A stretch of DNA of 64,000 nt, from contig OX235266.1 in NCBI GenBank assembly GCA_944472135.2, positions 19,238,186-19,302,185 of the forward strand. The letters are read 5' to 3'. This DNA is from Trichobilharzia regenti. Its lineage: Eukaryota; Platyhelminthes; Trematoda; Strigeidida; Schistosomatidae. The notes under the pieces were generated by a model, which was not told the DNA's origin, searched no databases, and saw nothing but the letters and a program-made list of their open reading frames with translations. Made by a program: the position numbers and the translations under genes. Below, in pieces: positions 11,851 through 23,634 of the stretch (position 1 is its first letter; every line of letters begins with the position of its first letter).

Positions 11851-12731
11851 ATGTTTTATGCACATTTTGTACTCAGTAAAAAAGGCCCTTTAGCACGTAT
11901 ATGGTTAGCAGCTCATTGGGATAAAAAGCTCACCAGAGCACATGTTTTTGAGACCAATATTAGTTCTAGTGTTGAAGCTATTTTAGAGCCAAAGTTAAAA
12001 ATGGCTCTGAGAACTTCTGGACACTTGTTATTGGGTGTAGTGAGAATTTATTCTCGTAAAGCTAAATACTTACTGGCGGACTGCAATGAAGCTTTTGTTA
12101 AAATCAAGATGGCATTTCGACCTGGTGTTGTTGATTTACCTGATGAAGCGAATCGTGAAGCTGCGATAGCAGCCATTACTCTACGGAAAACATTCATGAT
12201 TTTGAAGCTACAATAGCTGACCTTAATGAAATCAACATGAACACCATAGCTATTAATCAGAGTCGTCCTGAAGATATAACTATGCGGGAAGACTTCGGTG
12301 AAATTAATCTTGGGAGACAGGATGATGATTTTGGAGATTCTGTGTTTGACGAAGTGTCGAGCCGTGAAATTATTCGAGATGCTGACAAAACTTTTGGGGA
12401 TAGTATATATCGTGGCAGCGATCATTTGTCAATGCATCATGATACTGACTTTACTTTAAATCCCGATCAAGATCTGGATGCCACTTTAATCGATGTTAAA
12501 CGAGGAGGAGGCAGACTGTCAGATAGCGAAAAACCAGTTAAGTCTATTGATTCTGCTGCTCACCATGATGATATCGGAATCGGTGATAATGAATTTGATG
12601 ATGACTTCTTGGGTGAGTTCTTTCTCACTACCTTCTGTTCAAGTCTCTTCAGATGTTGTGGACGTGCTTCATAAATCAATTCTACCTCGCACAGCAATGT
12701 CCAACTTTCTTAAGTCATATAAACCTAGTAC
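11851..12731 (+). CDS. rad21: Cohesin kleisin Rad21/SCC1, N-terminal exons (frame broken)
   Basis: Rad21 closes the SMC1-SMC3 ring and acts in sister-chromatid cohesion in the nucleus. The start [20 protein letters not shown] is the invariant kleisin N-terminus that binds the SMC3 neck. [43 protein letters not shown] and [14 protein letters not shown] follow, so residues 1-111 match the animal family closely. At 12184-12185 one base is missing in what should be a Pro codon: CTA is followed by CG and then GAA. Downstream, the frame starting at 12186 resumes with [30 protein letters not shown] and an acidic region. Exon 1 ends at 12612 before GTGAGT. Exon 2 is 12653-12731, starting [19 protein letters not shown], with GTAATA as the next donor. 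The winged-helix C-terminus is not in view. The start is the ATG at 11851; the 7 in-frame codons before it open with TTG and are not family sequence. The missing base may be a sequencing error or a true lesion. Confidence 0.9.
12613..12652 (+). other. Predicted 40-nt intron in rad21
   Basis: It begins GTGAGT, has a pyrimidine-rich stretch and ends CTCTTCAG. Removing it joins a codon split after its first base and keeps an open frame of 26 codons. Introns of 30-45 nt near the 5' end are common in schistosome genes. Reading through instead gives a frame that stops at 12674 with no family resemblance. Confidence 0.7.
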
Positions 12732-12874
12732 GTAATATGCGGTTACCGTAGAATGCGGTTAATACCTGGGTGCAGTTGTGAAATTGCACTGGAAAACCAA
12801 CGTGAATCATATAATATCAATTTAGGTTAGGGAGATAACTTTCGGTCTTTCAACACCTTAAGTCCGTATTTCAT

Positions 12875-13075
12875 GTGCGTCGGTGGCACAGTGGTTAGGA
12901 CTCTTGCCGACCATGCACATGGTCCCGGGGTTCAAACCCGCACCGACGCACACCTGATATCTATGGTCGGCCTGCGAAATTTGGGCTACCGATATCCACG
13001 CTGAAAATTCCATACTTGTACCGAAAATACAGTGTGGAATCAAGCTGTAAATAAATAAAAAAAAAATAAAATAAA
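12875..13075 (+). mobile_element. SINE-A copy (tRNA-derived)
   Basis: The tRNA-like head has an A box TGGCACAGTGG (12884-12894) and a B box GGTTCAAACCC (12929-12939). The body includes CTGATATCTATGGTCGGCC and GTGTGGAATCAAGCTGTAA, and an A-rich tail ends near 13075. It is full length and relatively young compared with the 28907-29290 and 43861-44030 copies. It lies just 144 bp after rad21 exon 2. Confidence 0.85.
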
Positions 13076-13600
13076 GATGAGAAGGTTTAGATTAAGATTA
13101 CGCAACACAAAAAATGATCACAAAGTATTCGGCGTGAATGAAAGAGAGTGGAGACAAGGGAAAAGATAAATCACGTTGAAGGTGTACAGATTGAACAGAA
13201 GGCTAGTTAAGAAAATGATGACTGTGTGAATAAATATCACACAAAATGTGTGCAAAAATACTAATAATACCAATATATTGATGACAGTTGAACTTGGAAT
13301 TACACTCAAGGAAGAAGGTTGAAGGATAGAGGAGTTCTCTTTATGTAAATAAATCAGGGATTTCCTGACGAATCAGTAAGTCATCAGCAGTGCAAACAAA
13401 GTATGTGGAGGACTACCGTCCTCAGGAGGTTTCTTCTGACTTTGTGGACAACTTTGAATGTAGTCTCTTGCATTCTGAGTCGTCAGTTTACAAAAAAAAA
13501 TGTTCTGTTTTCGCACACCATAATGATTCACTGTGGTTTTTTCGTAGCCAAGTGGGATAATGTTTCTTGACTATTTCAGAGAAAACATGCATTGAACAAC
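13076..13600 (-). mobile_element. PLE tail, left arm of an inverted pair
   Basis: The minus strand carries a TTFKVVHKVRRNLL-like stretch of the PLE C-terminal tail near 13430-13470 and its 3' flank towards 13076. It is the inverted, diverged counterpart of 13950-14420: AATACCAATATATTGATGAC here matches GTCAATATATTGGTATTATT there. Confidence 0.6.
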
Positions 13601-13949
13601 CTTTGCATCTCGTTGCTCTGGAGCAAGTGAACTGGTTGACATATAGGGAGATGGTTAAATGCAATTGTAGATGTGCCTGTACAGCTAACTGAATGAATTC
13701 ACCAGATCGAGACTCTTCAATGAACAGTTTGCTTATGGATATAATTTGAAATGAATTTTCACTTAGTTATCAGACTACTATCTTTCTTATCTATATATCC
13801 TAGGAACCGCGAACGCGTATGCATAGGAAATACGCATCTACTATTTCAGGACTACATAAACTCAAGAATAACATGAGGTTTCTTTTTGTGACATATTAAT
13901 ACTCGGCCAATTGAGAGAATCCCACGGTAATATTATCCTGGTCACAGAG

Positions 13950-14420
13950 AAATCACAAGGAATCAGAATAGAGTGCTTTAACAAAACATTTGTTTAAAAC
14001 TGACCACTCAGAATGCAGGAAGAATATATTCAAAGTTGTCCACAAAGTCAGAAGAAGCCTCCTGAAGACGGTGTGCCTCCACATACTATGTTTGAAGTGC
14101 TGGTGCCTTACTGATTCATCTGTGAATTCTAAATTCATCTAAATAAAAGAACTTCTTCTCCCCCTGACCTCCTTCCTTGGGTATAATTCCAGGTTCGACT
14201 GTCGTCAATATATTGGTATTATTACTATTTTTGCACACATTTTGTATGACATTTATAATCACAATTCTCCTAACTAGCCTTCTATTTACTCTTGCACATA
14301 CAACGTGATTTATTTTGTCACTTGTATCCACGCTGAATATTTTCGACCGTTTTTCATGTTATGTAATCTTAGTCTAGATCTATTAATCTTCATGTCTCGT
14401 AGTTGAATAAATCTTTACAC
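13950..14420 (+). mobile_element. PLE tail, right arm of an inverted pair
   Basis: The plus strand reads NIFKVVHKVRRSLLKTVCLH (about 14025-14085) and then a 3' flank shared in inverted form with 13076-13500. The ~350-bp spacer 13600-13950 is unassigned. PLEs are known for inverted terminal copies, and this fits that habit. Confidence 0.6.
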
Positions 14421-14744
14421 AAAGATCTTAATTTGTGCATACATTAGATTATTCCTGACAGGTGAAATTTACATGCTATACTCCACCGAAGTTTCTCTTC
14501 TGGTTTCATCAATAAGCTATTTTTCTGGCGAATAAGCAATAATTTTCCTAGAAAATACGAATGAAGGCAACCTAGTATAAATCGTTTTCATTGTTTATTG
14601 TTCAGTTTTGATTTTCTCTTTGATTGATTGGACCTAAATATCCGACATTTGTTGATCTGTTGGTTAGTAGTATGAAAGCTTCAATGGTGTCTGATGATTA
14701 ACTTCGAATAATTTTTAATCATTGGTTTGTGGGGATTTGGTTGA
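14421..14744. other. Unassigned stretch
   Basis: AT-rich; no gene or repeat recognised. Confidence 0.3.
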
Positions 14745-15180
14745 TTCGTTAAAGAATTCCATCATTAACTGACATTGGTTAGAGGTCCACTGGAAGACCT
14801 GGTAGTTTGGGACCCTTCAGCAGTACGCACCCTCACTGTGGGATTCAAATCAAGGACCATCTAGCTGCAAGGCAAGGTCATGAAAAAGTCGTGATCAGTA
14901 GAGTAAAGCAGGCCGGGTGTGAGCAATAATACTCGCTGAAGACATTGGCTAGTGGTCGCACTATGTCGTAAAGTGGCAGAAGTTTGATTTCGTGGGCCAT
15001 TGATTCGAGTCCCAGTGGCTTAATGGTTTACAAGCTAGCTCGCCTTGTAACGAGAAGGTATTGGATTCGAACTTTGCCGGTGAGTACGTACTGACGAAGA
15101 GTCCTAAATTAGGACAAAGCAGCTTCCCATTACTCCCCGGTTGGTTTCCCAATAGCTCTCCAATCGAAGTCAGCTCATGA
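14745..15180. mobile_element. SINE-H inverted pair
   Basis: Minus copy about 14755-14930, which has lost the middle of its hammerhead. Plus copy about 14935-15175, with A box GTGGCTTAATGG, a B-box-like GGATTCGAAC and a hammerhead remnant CTGACGAAGAGTCC..AGGACAAAGC (15089-15121). In the plus copy the GAAA core is changed to CAAA and three extra bases separate CTGACGA from stem II. Confidence 0.75.
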
Positions 15181-15224
15181 ATAAATCCTTTAACAGTTCG
15201 AATAGTTTAGTGAATGGCTGTTAG

Positions 15225-15400
15225 CAATGGAATGCAGGACACTCATTTAATCCCTTTTGCGAAGAGTTATCCGGATGAAACCCTGAACACTGTGTTTGAG
15301 TCTCATTGGAAACACTTTCACTTACTTGAGGAGGCAGGTACTTCCAGATAAAGGGTCCTAAATAGGACGAAATGCACAACATTCACAAAATTACATCTAT
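15225..15400 (+). repeat. Diverged hammerhead-type repeat fragment
   Basis: GGGTCCTAAATAGGACGAAATGC (about 15345-15368) keeps stem II and the GAAA of a hammerhead close to the Sm-alpha type, but the CTGATGA core is CAGATAA. A related fragment without a clear core lies near 29330-29400. Confidence 0.5.
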
Positions 15401-16340
15401 TTTACCTTCAACGCTTCATTAGGAAAGATTTTACCGAAGTAATTGGCTTATAGGAAGCTTTGTATGCCTAACTTTATACCAGATGTTACTCGTGAGTAAT
15501 ATAAGTTATATTCCGTTTACTATTTCACTTCCTTGTAACCTTGATTACTGATTCCCAGAGACAACATCAACAATTTATTTGTTCTGTAGTAATTACTCGC
15601 TTATCATTAGATAATATCTGCTGTAAATGTTCTCTCTGTGTTCCAATTACAGCTAAACAATTTTTTCATTCGTATCGCTGCATTTCTGCTCTGCATATTA
15701 GCAAGTTGTCTGTTATTGACCATGGGTCCGTTTTGATGCAGTTCTGCTACTTTTATTGTTAATACAAAGTGTTAAAGTGCTTTTGACAGCATTCAGCCCA
15801 AACACTTCACAACTTAAGGTTTGTACATTCGATTCATTATTTTTTCTTAGATGTAATATGGTAGAGTATTTTAGATAAATCCTGTCTTTCGCATTTTTTA
15901 GACATAATAACTCAGTCGTCTGGTTTATTTAAGTGGAAGTTCGATAGAGGACTATCGTCCTCCATATTTGCATTTAAGCGATATACATGTAAAGCAGCAA
16001 GGGAAGTGGGGGGCAAGAAAATCACATTCTGTCGTATATACACCTTTGTTCCCTATGACACTACTACTATAATTCAAGCTATGAATAATATACGTCTAGT
16101 TTTCGACCACACGTTATTACCGACCGATACTGATCTGTACTACGAGTGATTAAGAAAATTCAATGATCTATTCTTTGCACATTTTCAGTGTACCTTTAGC
16201 TAAATCATTCAAGAGGACACGCAGAAAACCTTTGTTTGACTACCTAAGCATTTTAATATCTAGCCATTTATTTACCGTTGGATTAATCCATGTTAATCGG
16301 TCGTTTAGTGGGGGAATGTTGATGATATAAGATGGTTGAA
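15401..16340. other. Unassigned stretch
   Basis: A plus frame of 73 codons (15541-15762) has no recognised domain. No repeat identified; moderately AT-rich. Confidence 0.3.
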
Positions 16341-16344
16341 GAAG

Positions 16345-16870
16345 GCAACTGGCTGGAAGCCTTGGACCTAGCCCTCACGCTATTTGGCACTCAACAATCA
16401 GCAAAGCGTATCTGCGACCATGAAATAATTCATATTTCTTCTTAGATTCGAACCCACGCCACTCAGTACTTCAGTCATAGACGTCCCATAGAGCTATTCG
16501 GGCTCGCAGTCGGCCCCCTGTAGGTCTGTAGTGGATACCTAGAAGAGTTGCTACAATGCAGTTGTGACTGATAGAGTTCAGTTTGCACCAAAGAAAGGAC
16601 TGGACACATCACACTATTTACTAGTGTCCAATCAAATGAAGAATGTTGGTTATACATGCATGAGTCCTGGGGTTTGATCTTCAGTCGGCACTCACCAGTA
16701 CCCCTCTTATCCGGATGTATACCCTATACAGAGAAAAGTCTGACGTGAAGCTCGCAACCCTCTCACGTTAGGAAAACGACAACGCTGATAATGAAGCCTG
16801 GAAGCTCATGATTGAATCTCAAGGTTCCACTGGGAATGCATAGTACTGAGAAGAAGACAGAGAATAAGGA
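16345..16870. repeat. Family D repeat joined to a SINE-B-like tail
   Basis: GACTGATAGAGTTCAGTTTG (about 16566) and the following ~80 bp match the repeat at 11080-11400. The stretch 16780-16850 (AAGCCTGGAAGCTC, TTCCACTGGGAATG) resembles the SINE-B body end. Confidence 0.45.
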
Positions 16871-17275
16871 GAATAATGTGTTAAATTTTTGAATAATTCA
16901 TATAAACTCAATGTCATTATATGTCATTTGTAAAGCATATCTACTCTAATGGATTAAAATACTCGACAACCGAATCACCATCAAAAGTGGATGGATTTCA
17001 GGAATGTCTTGATAACACTCTTGAGGACACGACTGTAAAGTAATTGTTCGATCAAAATCAAGACGTTTTCCAAAGAATGTAAATTTTTGCTTATGTCAAC
17101 TTGTGGTAATCATTCGAGTAAACATTGAAAGGCTGGCCAAAATGGAACTCTTCATGTGACAGTTTTGGAGATCATATAAATGTCATTTACCATCGTAATC
17201 AATTCAGTAATCCGTCTCTTCCTCTAATTTGCACGCATCCTAAAAAATGAATGTAAGGAAGGAATATTGTTATTA
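16871..17275. other. Unassigned stretch
   Basis: No feature recognised. Confidence 0.3.
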
Positions 17276-17279
17276 TCCT

Positions 17280-18420
17280 CTTGGTTACCAGGTGAAAAAT
17301 GCAGATCCAACGGTATATCATCATATTATCATGTCACCTTAAGTACTCTTTAACTGGTTCTGCGACTGCTCATCAGTTCTTTTCTCACCTATACATTGCA
17401 TCCTCTACGTCTCAGTCGGATGGGCAAATTGGCGTTTCCAATTCGGACTCCACTTGCGGCATATGACGACATTCAACAGTCTTCTTCGCGTGTGTCTGAT
17501 TCGCCTCCATTTGCTTCAGCATATTTATTAGGCAGTAGGTTCTTGGTTGTTTCATTCCAAGAGTTATCTGTTGCTAATCCACTCTGGTATACCAACCATC
17601 TGATCTTCAGTGTGGAGGTATCTAAGGCAGCTGACGATAAAAGTCTGAAGCCATTTAGAAATGAACATTTCAAGTCCCCGAACCATATATAAACACAGTG
17701 TTTTAACATTAGTAATACGGTAGATTTCCAGAGTGATTTCAGACTAGTGAGGTTTTTCTTATCTTTTTTTTGGATCCTAACTGGCTTTTTACATCTTCAT
17801 CCGTGCTGTGAAGTCTTAATCTAATAGTATCTCTTTGTCCACCCAGCATATTCCTGTCTTTTTGTTGCTTACGGTCTGTTGTAGTATCCAGTTCATAACC
17901 ATAAGGAATATCATCGGTGATAATGAGCAGCCTTGTTTTCCTTCTGTTCCCTTTTCCAGAACTTCCCTGAATTTTATGCGTTTTGAATCTCTGAATGAGG
18001 AGGAACAGGGTTTTCATTATTTCAAATTAGTTCTCAGTCAATGCTGTCGAAGGCTTTTTCAAAGTCAGGGAATTTAAGGTAGTGATTAGACCATCATTCT
18101 GGGCTATGTTCAATGACGGTGCATAAAGTTTCTATTTGGTTCGCACATGATAAGCTTTTCTTGAATGCGGCTTGTTCTAGCCAGAGGTTTGCATTCACAG
18201 CATGTTTTAATCTCTCCAGGATGATATAACTCATTGTTTTTCCTTGGCATGAACAACTGCCTGATTCTGCTCTGCCTTTTACAAAAGACCTAAGTCGCCC
18301 TTCGGTAACACACTTCGAATCATCATAAACCATCGTTTGAAGGGTATTATTATCCCACGTCTTTTTATAACAGTCGACACTTTTTGATAAAACATGAAGG
18401 GTACAACAAAGAAGAAATAT
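17280..18420 (-). mobile_element. Decayed RTE copy
   Basis: The minus strand keeps the QGK..SYIILERLKHAVNANL and AAFKKSLSCANQIETL segments (18094-18300), which equal the LSRIILERL and GFRKGKSCTDQI motifs of 5530-7330. The C-terminal GSETW-to-3' end order lies at 17390-17750. Many stops and frame changes. Confidence 0.75.
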
Positions 18421-18815
18421 CATACACTATAGAAATTCTTTAGATGAGTAGCTAGGCAACAAATCTTGTCCACAAAATCAGCTATAATATTTAACCTGGC
18501 CGAAAAAGACTGAATTAAAGCAGTTGTTATTCCATAAAGGCGATACAAATACCAGATGGAATCAAAGCCGTACTCAATAACAACACCACCACAGTTTCCT
18601 CTATAAAACACCAAACACGCCATCAAGAAACTTAGTTCGTCTAACCGACTAGACAATTCACAATCTGCCTAACAGTGTCTATGAAATTAAATTACCTAAC
18701 TATAATGCAACCAGTATCGTGGAAAACTTTTCTACAAGTCAGGTTATAAAAAACTGAACGCTCTAGAGCCTCAATTTAACAACCAAGAAAACTCAAAGAA
18801 CTCGAAAAATCTGAA
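18421..18815. other. Unassigned stretch with a 78-codon minus frame
   Basis: The minus frame 18420-18656 (MSSRLDELSFLMACLVF start) is open but matches no family I know and has no regulatory context. Probably chance. Confidence 0.25.
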
Positions 18816-18819
18816 AAAT

Positions 18820-18990
18820 TGTTGGCCATATAGCTGCTACATGGTGTAAAATCTGGTCACAATATTGATTTCGAGACATTATTGTAATCATTCATAAACA
18901 ATTTAAAAACCACAAAGAATATCTCATAGCAGAAATTAAATAGAATTCACTTTATCTTGACAGGAATGATGTCATGTCAAGCTCAAATGT
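18820..18990 (+). mobile_element. PLE tail fragment
   Basis: The plus strand reads VKSGHNIDFETLL near 18850-18890 and then KNISQQKLNRIHFILTG-like sequence. It parallels the VESGHKNDFDSF tail of the palindrome copy. Confidence 0.5.
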
Positions 18991-19179
18991 AATTGTTTAA
19001 AAAAAAATTTGACATTGGATGTAGGATGTTCATGATTATAAAAGTTTTTGTATTTCCTAATGAATGAAACCCAGAATATCCTCTATCCTACTCTCAAATG
19101 CTCACTGGCTGATTGCAAGAATGGGGAAACAATCGTTCAATTCTCTCTGAGTTTTAATGATTTTCATACCATATTCTAG

Positions 19180-20590
19180 CTAGATGGTTAGTTAATATTC
19201 TCAAACCTTTCCATGATAAGATAGTGAAACATAGCGTCAAAGATGTGTTTGAATTCGTAGATAAAATCAAAGATATTCATATCAAGGACAAAACTGTGAT
19301 ATCTCTGGACATAACATCGTTATTCACAAATGTACCTGTAATAGAAACATGTGAACAAGTGGATAACCAGTCGATAAACACTGGCAGCCATACTGAAATC
19401 TTAAAAGAATTGATATTAAGATGTATCATGAATGTAAACTTCAAATTTGACGGCACGCTTTACAGGCCACTGGACAGGGTGACGATGGGCTCCCGTAGTG
19501 GGTCCAATTCTGGATGATTTCTTTCTGAGTAAGCTAGGAAATGGACCTCTGAACAACCTTATCAGTAAGCTCTCATTTTACTACCGATATATGGATGATA
19601 CCTTTATCCTTTGTGATAATGTTTGTGATGGGAGTACAATAATTACTGAATTCAATGAAGTACATTCTGGGATGAAATTCACATGCGAAGAGGAATCCCA
19701 AGACAGAATCGCCTTCCTGGATGTCCCCCTTACAGGGAAACCAGATGGTAGCATAAAAAGAAACTTGCATAGAAAAGTAACTGGACAGGACAATATACAC
19801 ATTTTCACAGATTCGTTCCTATCAAGTACTAAAGAAATTTAGTGAAGACCCTCAGCCACAGGGTCAGTTAGAGCTATATGCTCAGAAGAAGTAGTTGAAG
19901 GTACATTAAGCATTGTATATGATACTTTGATCGAAAATAACTGTCCCGAAAAATTTATCAAGAAACATATGACAAAGAAAACGGAAAAGGACTACTCACT
20001 ATCTGTAAACAAGAAGCCTGTTTATATACGACTACAATTCCTGGGTGATGTACCAAGTGAGATAATTACGAAGAAATTAGGAAAATCAGTTCAAAGAACT
20101 TTGAATGCTGACGAACTACACGTCCTATCCTCTAAATGACCGATGGTGGTTCTCCGACTGAAAGATGAAGTACCTAGTCTATCTAACCACTACAAATTGT
20201 ATCTACCATTTCAACTGCGCTTGTGGTGGAGCGAGGTAAATTGGCCGTTGCTCTAGGAACTTGATTTTTCGTGCTCACTCGTGAACATCTCCCACTATGG
20301 CTAAGTAAAGGTGTAGTGAAAACCATTAACAGGTCGATATTGAACCATCTGGTGCAAACCGGCCACAAAGTCAGCGTAGAAGTATCCTTTTCTATAATCT
20401 GCCGGGTGCTTAATAAATTGCCAAAATCATCGAAGAACCGTATGCTCCAAACAGCAAACAGGCTATTGCGATTCGCCTCAAAAAACAACCAGTGCTCCGT
20501 GTTCAAAAGAAGCCTGTCCAGCTAGCACTACTTCTACCCTGGCCGGCCTTCAGTAGAAACTATAAATTCATGAATTTGTAATATTATCTT
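19180..20590 (+). mobile_element. Penelope-like element with RT and remnant GIY-YIG
   Basis: RT motif A is ISLDITSLFTNVP (19300-19340), motif B DRVTMGSRSG (about 19475-19505), and motif C YRYMDDTFIL (about 19584-19615), with both acidic catalytic positions kept. LDVPLTGKPDGSIKR follows at about 19720-19760. The linker 19927-20139 holds PVYIRLQFLGDVPSEII. The GIY-YIG remnant spans 20185-20270, where FNCACGGAR is followed by a stop and then IGR. The tail NHLVQTGHKVSV...LPKSSKNRMLQTAN lies at 20330-20460. Breaks include one missing base near 19492 between motifs B and C, stops near 19842, and a stop replacing the Tyr of the YIG box. The RT-linker-nuclease order and YMDD are diagnostic of PLEs. 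It is not active as assembled. Confidence 0.9.
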
Positions 20591-21245
20591 CCCTAATTTT
20601 TCTGACATTCAGCTTATTTTATGTTGATGCTATTGAGCTGTATTCAATCAATATTACTGATTCTATGTTATTTAAACATTAATGTTGTTCATGAAACTAA
20701 TTCATTCATTCACTACAATGTATGCATAACTGAAGTGGCCGAGGATGACGTTATCGAGAAGAGTATTCTTTGTTCAGTATGCATTCTTTTGAAAAAGATT
20801 TTCATAATATTACCTTTTTTAAAAACCATAGCGATAAAGTCTGTTGCTGACTGAAAGTATGTCAGAAATATACTTCAGAGTATTTTTCGCAAACTTTATT
20901 CGAAAACAGAAAGTGAATAGATAATAATCGAAGGGAAATTCAATATACCAATGCGATTGGCTTTTTTCTTATAAGAAATTACCGGCAATAGAAAAGGTCA
21001 GAAATAATAATTTTAGGCTAATTAGACACACCTACTGATTTGATATCAGTAGCTTGCAACTTTCCATAAAAGTTTGTTAACACTTCAATTTAATTAGGCA
21101 GTGCAGTAGATGGTTAATAAATATAACTTCAGTATTTCTATATATCTATAATAGTTTATAAAAAAACCTAATTTTACAGAATAGTGAATGGTTAACTGCT
21201 ATCAATAATTGAAGAGCTTGATAATCATTTGTTGGTTTGCAACGA
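20591..21245. other. Probable PLE 3' flank and unassigned DNA
   Basis: 20560-20760 resembles 39165-39330 (TTCATGAATTTGTAATATT, then TGTTGATGCTATT and a TTCATTCATTCACTA string), so at least its first 200 bp belong to the PLE 3' region. The rest is unassigned. Confidence 0.5.
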
Positions 21246-21249
21246 TTTG

Positions 21250-21670
21250 ATTTCTTACAGGATTTCATCATGAATTGAGATTAGTTAGAGGTCCATTGGA
21301 AAGTCTGTCAGTACTGGACAGCTGTTTCTCCCAAGTTCGAGACTCTTCATCCCTGTGCTCCCATGCGACCTGCTGTACTCTACTGGTCAAGTGTGAGGAC
21401 AAATACTCGTCACGGATTACATTCGTTTGTGGCTACGCTATGTGGTGACTAATTAGAGATTGGTATTAATGGGCCACTGGATAGGGTCTCAGTGGCTGAA
21501 TAGTCTATGAGCTCGCCTAGCAGTTGAAAGGTCCTGGGTTAAAGCTTCGGTCAGTGTGCACTAGTGAGGATTCCTTATCTAGGACGAAGCAGTCTTGTGA
21601 TACTCACGGGTTTTCCAATGGTTTGCTAATCGATACCAGCGCATAATGAAGTCCTGTAAAAATGCATTAA
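21250..21670. mobile_element. SINE-H inverted pair
   Basis: The minus part (21260-21345) keeps the GTACTGGACAGCTGTTTC half of the hammerhead, but its CTGATGA side is damaged. The plus copy (about 21370-21665) has A box GTGGCTGAATAG, a decayed B box, and a ribozyme remnant with GGACGAAGC, so the GAAA is changed to GAAG. Confidence 0.75.
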
Positions 21671-21944
21671 CATGTATGCGGATTACAGTTGCTTGTGACT
21701 TACAGTGGATTATAAATTACACATTTTGTCTTGGTTGAGATTAGTTATCTGAGTGTGTACTTATAGCTTCAATGTTTCCACTAAGAATAAAAGCCAGCCT
21801 ATTTGCGCTGTTTCAGTAGACAAAACGATATCCAGTCAAACCAGCATCATCTCACGATGAAATCCTGGAATGAGATAATCTCTGATGTGAAACGATTTGT
21901 TAATTCATGATATTTTTTATATTTCTTTTTGATTTTGAGTTGAA

Positions 21945-22690
21945 CAGACAGTGTCGCAGCACTCCTCCACTTTGTACTCTTCTCCTCTGTCACTTGTAAG
22001 TGGTTCCATGACTACCTTAAATCTTTTATTCCCTCCTCATTTGATCTCCACCTCCTTGTCATTCTCAAACGCCAGACTGGTTGCTTCCCAATGAGTTTCT
22101 ACTTGACAGACTTGTGAGTGATATCAGTCACAGGTGTCTTCAGAGTATTTCAAATGTAATTCCACTTCCTAATGCATTCTTTCGGGGGTTATAGACTGTA
22201 CTTTGATTCTATGTCAAAGTCCTTTGTCTCTTATCCTTTCTGTTCACCCATCTGATCCTCAGTATCAAGGGGATTGAGGTGTTAACGAAAGTAAGGTGTC
22301 AAGGATGCTCTACGCAAGACTCATACTAAGTCAATGAACCATTCAGAAGTAGTAAACCGTGTGATATCAAATTTGAAAATTCCCCTCATGTTTCTTGAAT
22401 TGCATGCTGTATATCTCCATACAGTTTTCAAAGTAATAAAAGCCTGTCATGCTTTCCCTATCCCACCCCACTGCCACTGATATTGTCGTCTCATCAACCT
22501 GTCCACAGTTGAAGTGACGCTTGGGAGAGAAGTAAAATAGAAAACTTCCTTTAGATTCTTCCCACTAACGGCGACTGATTTTAGTTTTGTCAACTGCATT
22601 TCTTCATTATATCAGTCTTTGTTGCCTTCACCTCTTGTCTTGTCTCGTTTGGTTCTTTTTTCCTATAAACGGCTAATATAATAGTGGCTC
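21945..22690 (-). mobile_element. Old RTE 3' fragment
   Basis: Reverse-strand order of RTE 3' end (GTTGAACAGACAGTG near 21953), the C-terminal KR-rich region, the IRW region near 22245 and the region before the poly-Q site near 22590. Strongly diverged. Confidence 0.6.
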
Positions 22691-23090
22691 AGAAGCCTAA
22701 TGGATATGATTTTGAGGTGTAAGACGATGAGTGATGGGTAGGTTAATGCAAACTACCGGAATTCGATTAATTGAGAGAATGATAACGTGATTCACCACAA
22801 ACTTTGTTGCCCCATTAAACTGATAAATGTATAGTTAAATGAACGAGTACGAAATACATCTACTTTATTGCTTGATTTGCATTTGTTTATTTCATGTTCC
22901 TTCATTCAAATGATTATATTTTGTGTTTGGCTTCCGACCGCGTTGTTCATTCTTACAAGGTAGGAATAATTTTCAGAAGATTTGGAGCCCTGGTATCGAC
23001 CATCATTAATTACACCAACTCCAGCCTAGACTATATACCATAGACATCCGCCTGTGGTGGCTTAAACTGCTGAATTATTCACCGCTACTA
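22691..23090. other. Unassigned stretch
   Basis: No gene or clear repeat recognised. Confidence 0.3.
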
Positions 23091-23094
23091 AGAA

Positions 23095-23245
23095 TGAGCG
23101 TATCAGTGGCTGATTGATAGAATGCTCACAGATTACGCATTCAGTAGGTCAGGGTTTATTTCCCGGCATATGCACTCCTAGGCCTCGCTTAGGCAGGGTA
23201 ATGATGTCAGGTGACGCATGAACATATCAGCCTCAACGCACAAAA
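23095..23245 (+). mobile_element. SINE-B head, old copy
   Basis: GCGTATCAGTGGCTGATTGATAG followed by CAGGGTTTATTTCCC and CTCGCTTAGGCAGGGTAAT parallels the tRNA-like head and first body part of SINE-B at 42868. Confidence 0.5.
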
Positions 23246-23634
23246 GAAGCAATATCACTCGTATTGAATTCCTAACGTTCAAGCTTGAAGCCAGAACAAA
23301 GAGAAGTTCACAATTACTCCCTACAATTATAGATTCCCTATCTCATGTTTCCTACCAACCAGTCTTATTTCAGTGTTCAGATTGATTTCCAATCCAATAG
23401 GCAGTATAAATACATACATAGACACAAGTAGGCAGAGAGAAGATAAAGGTGATGAATATAACCAACAAGCGATAACAAGCACCAGTTACTACTTACGGGA
23501 GAAATTTGAAGGTTCTCACTTCTTTGACTTATCCGGTCATTATCGTCTCAGCTACACATGGTTGAGAGGAAGATATCAATACATGATGGGAAAAGAATAA
23601 TTTTCAAATAGTGGTTTTATGAGGATTTTGTGTT
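23246..23634. other. Unassigned stretch with a 75-codon plus frame
   Basis: Frame 23373-23600 contains KFEGSHFFDLSGHYRL, a distant echo of the RTE segment that encodes LKEVTSFTHL. It may be a small RTE scrap. Not a gene. Confidence 0.3.

Noticed and set aside
12048..12425. 125-codon minus frame
   Set aside because: Antisense shadow of the rad21 exon, which has clear homology on the plus strand.
12875..12960. True tRNA gene
   Set aside because: A and B boxes are present but the acceptor stem and anticodon arm do not fold as a tRNA, and the unit is dispersed with an A-rich tail, so it is a SINE.
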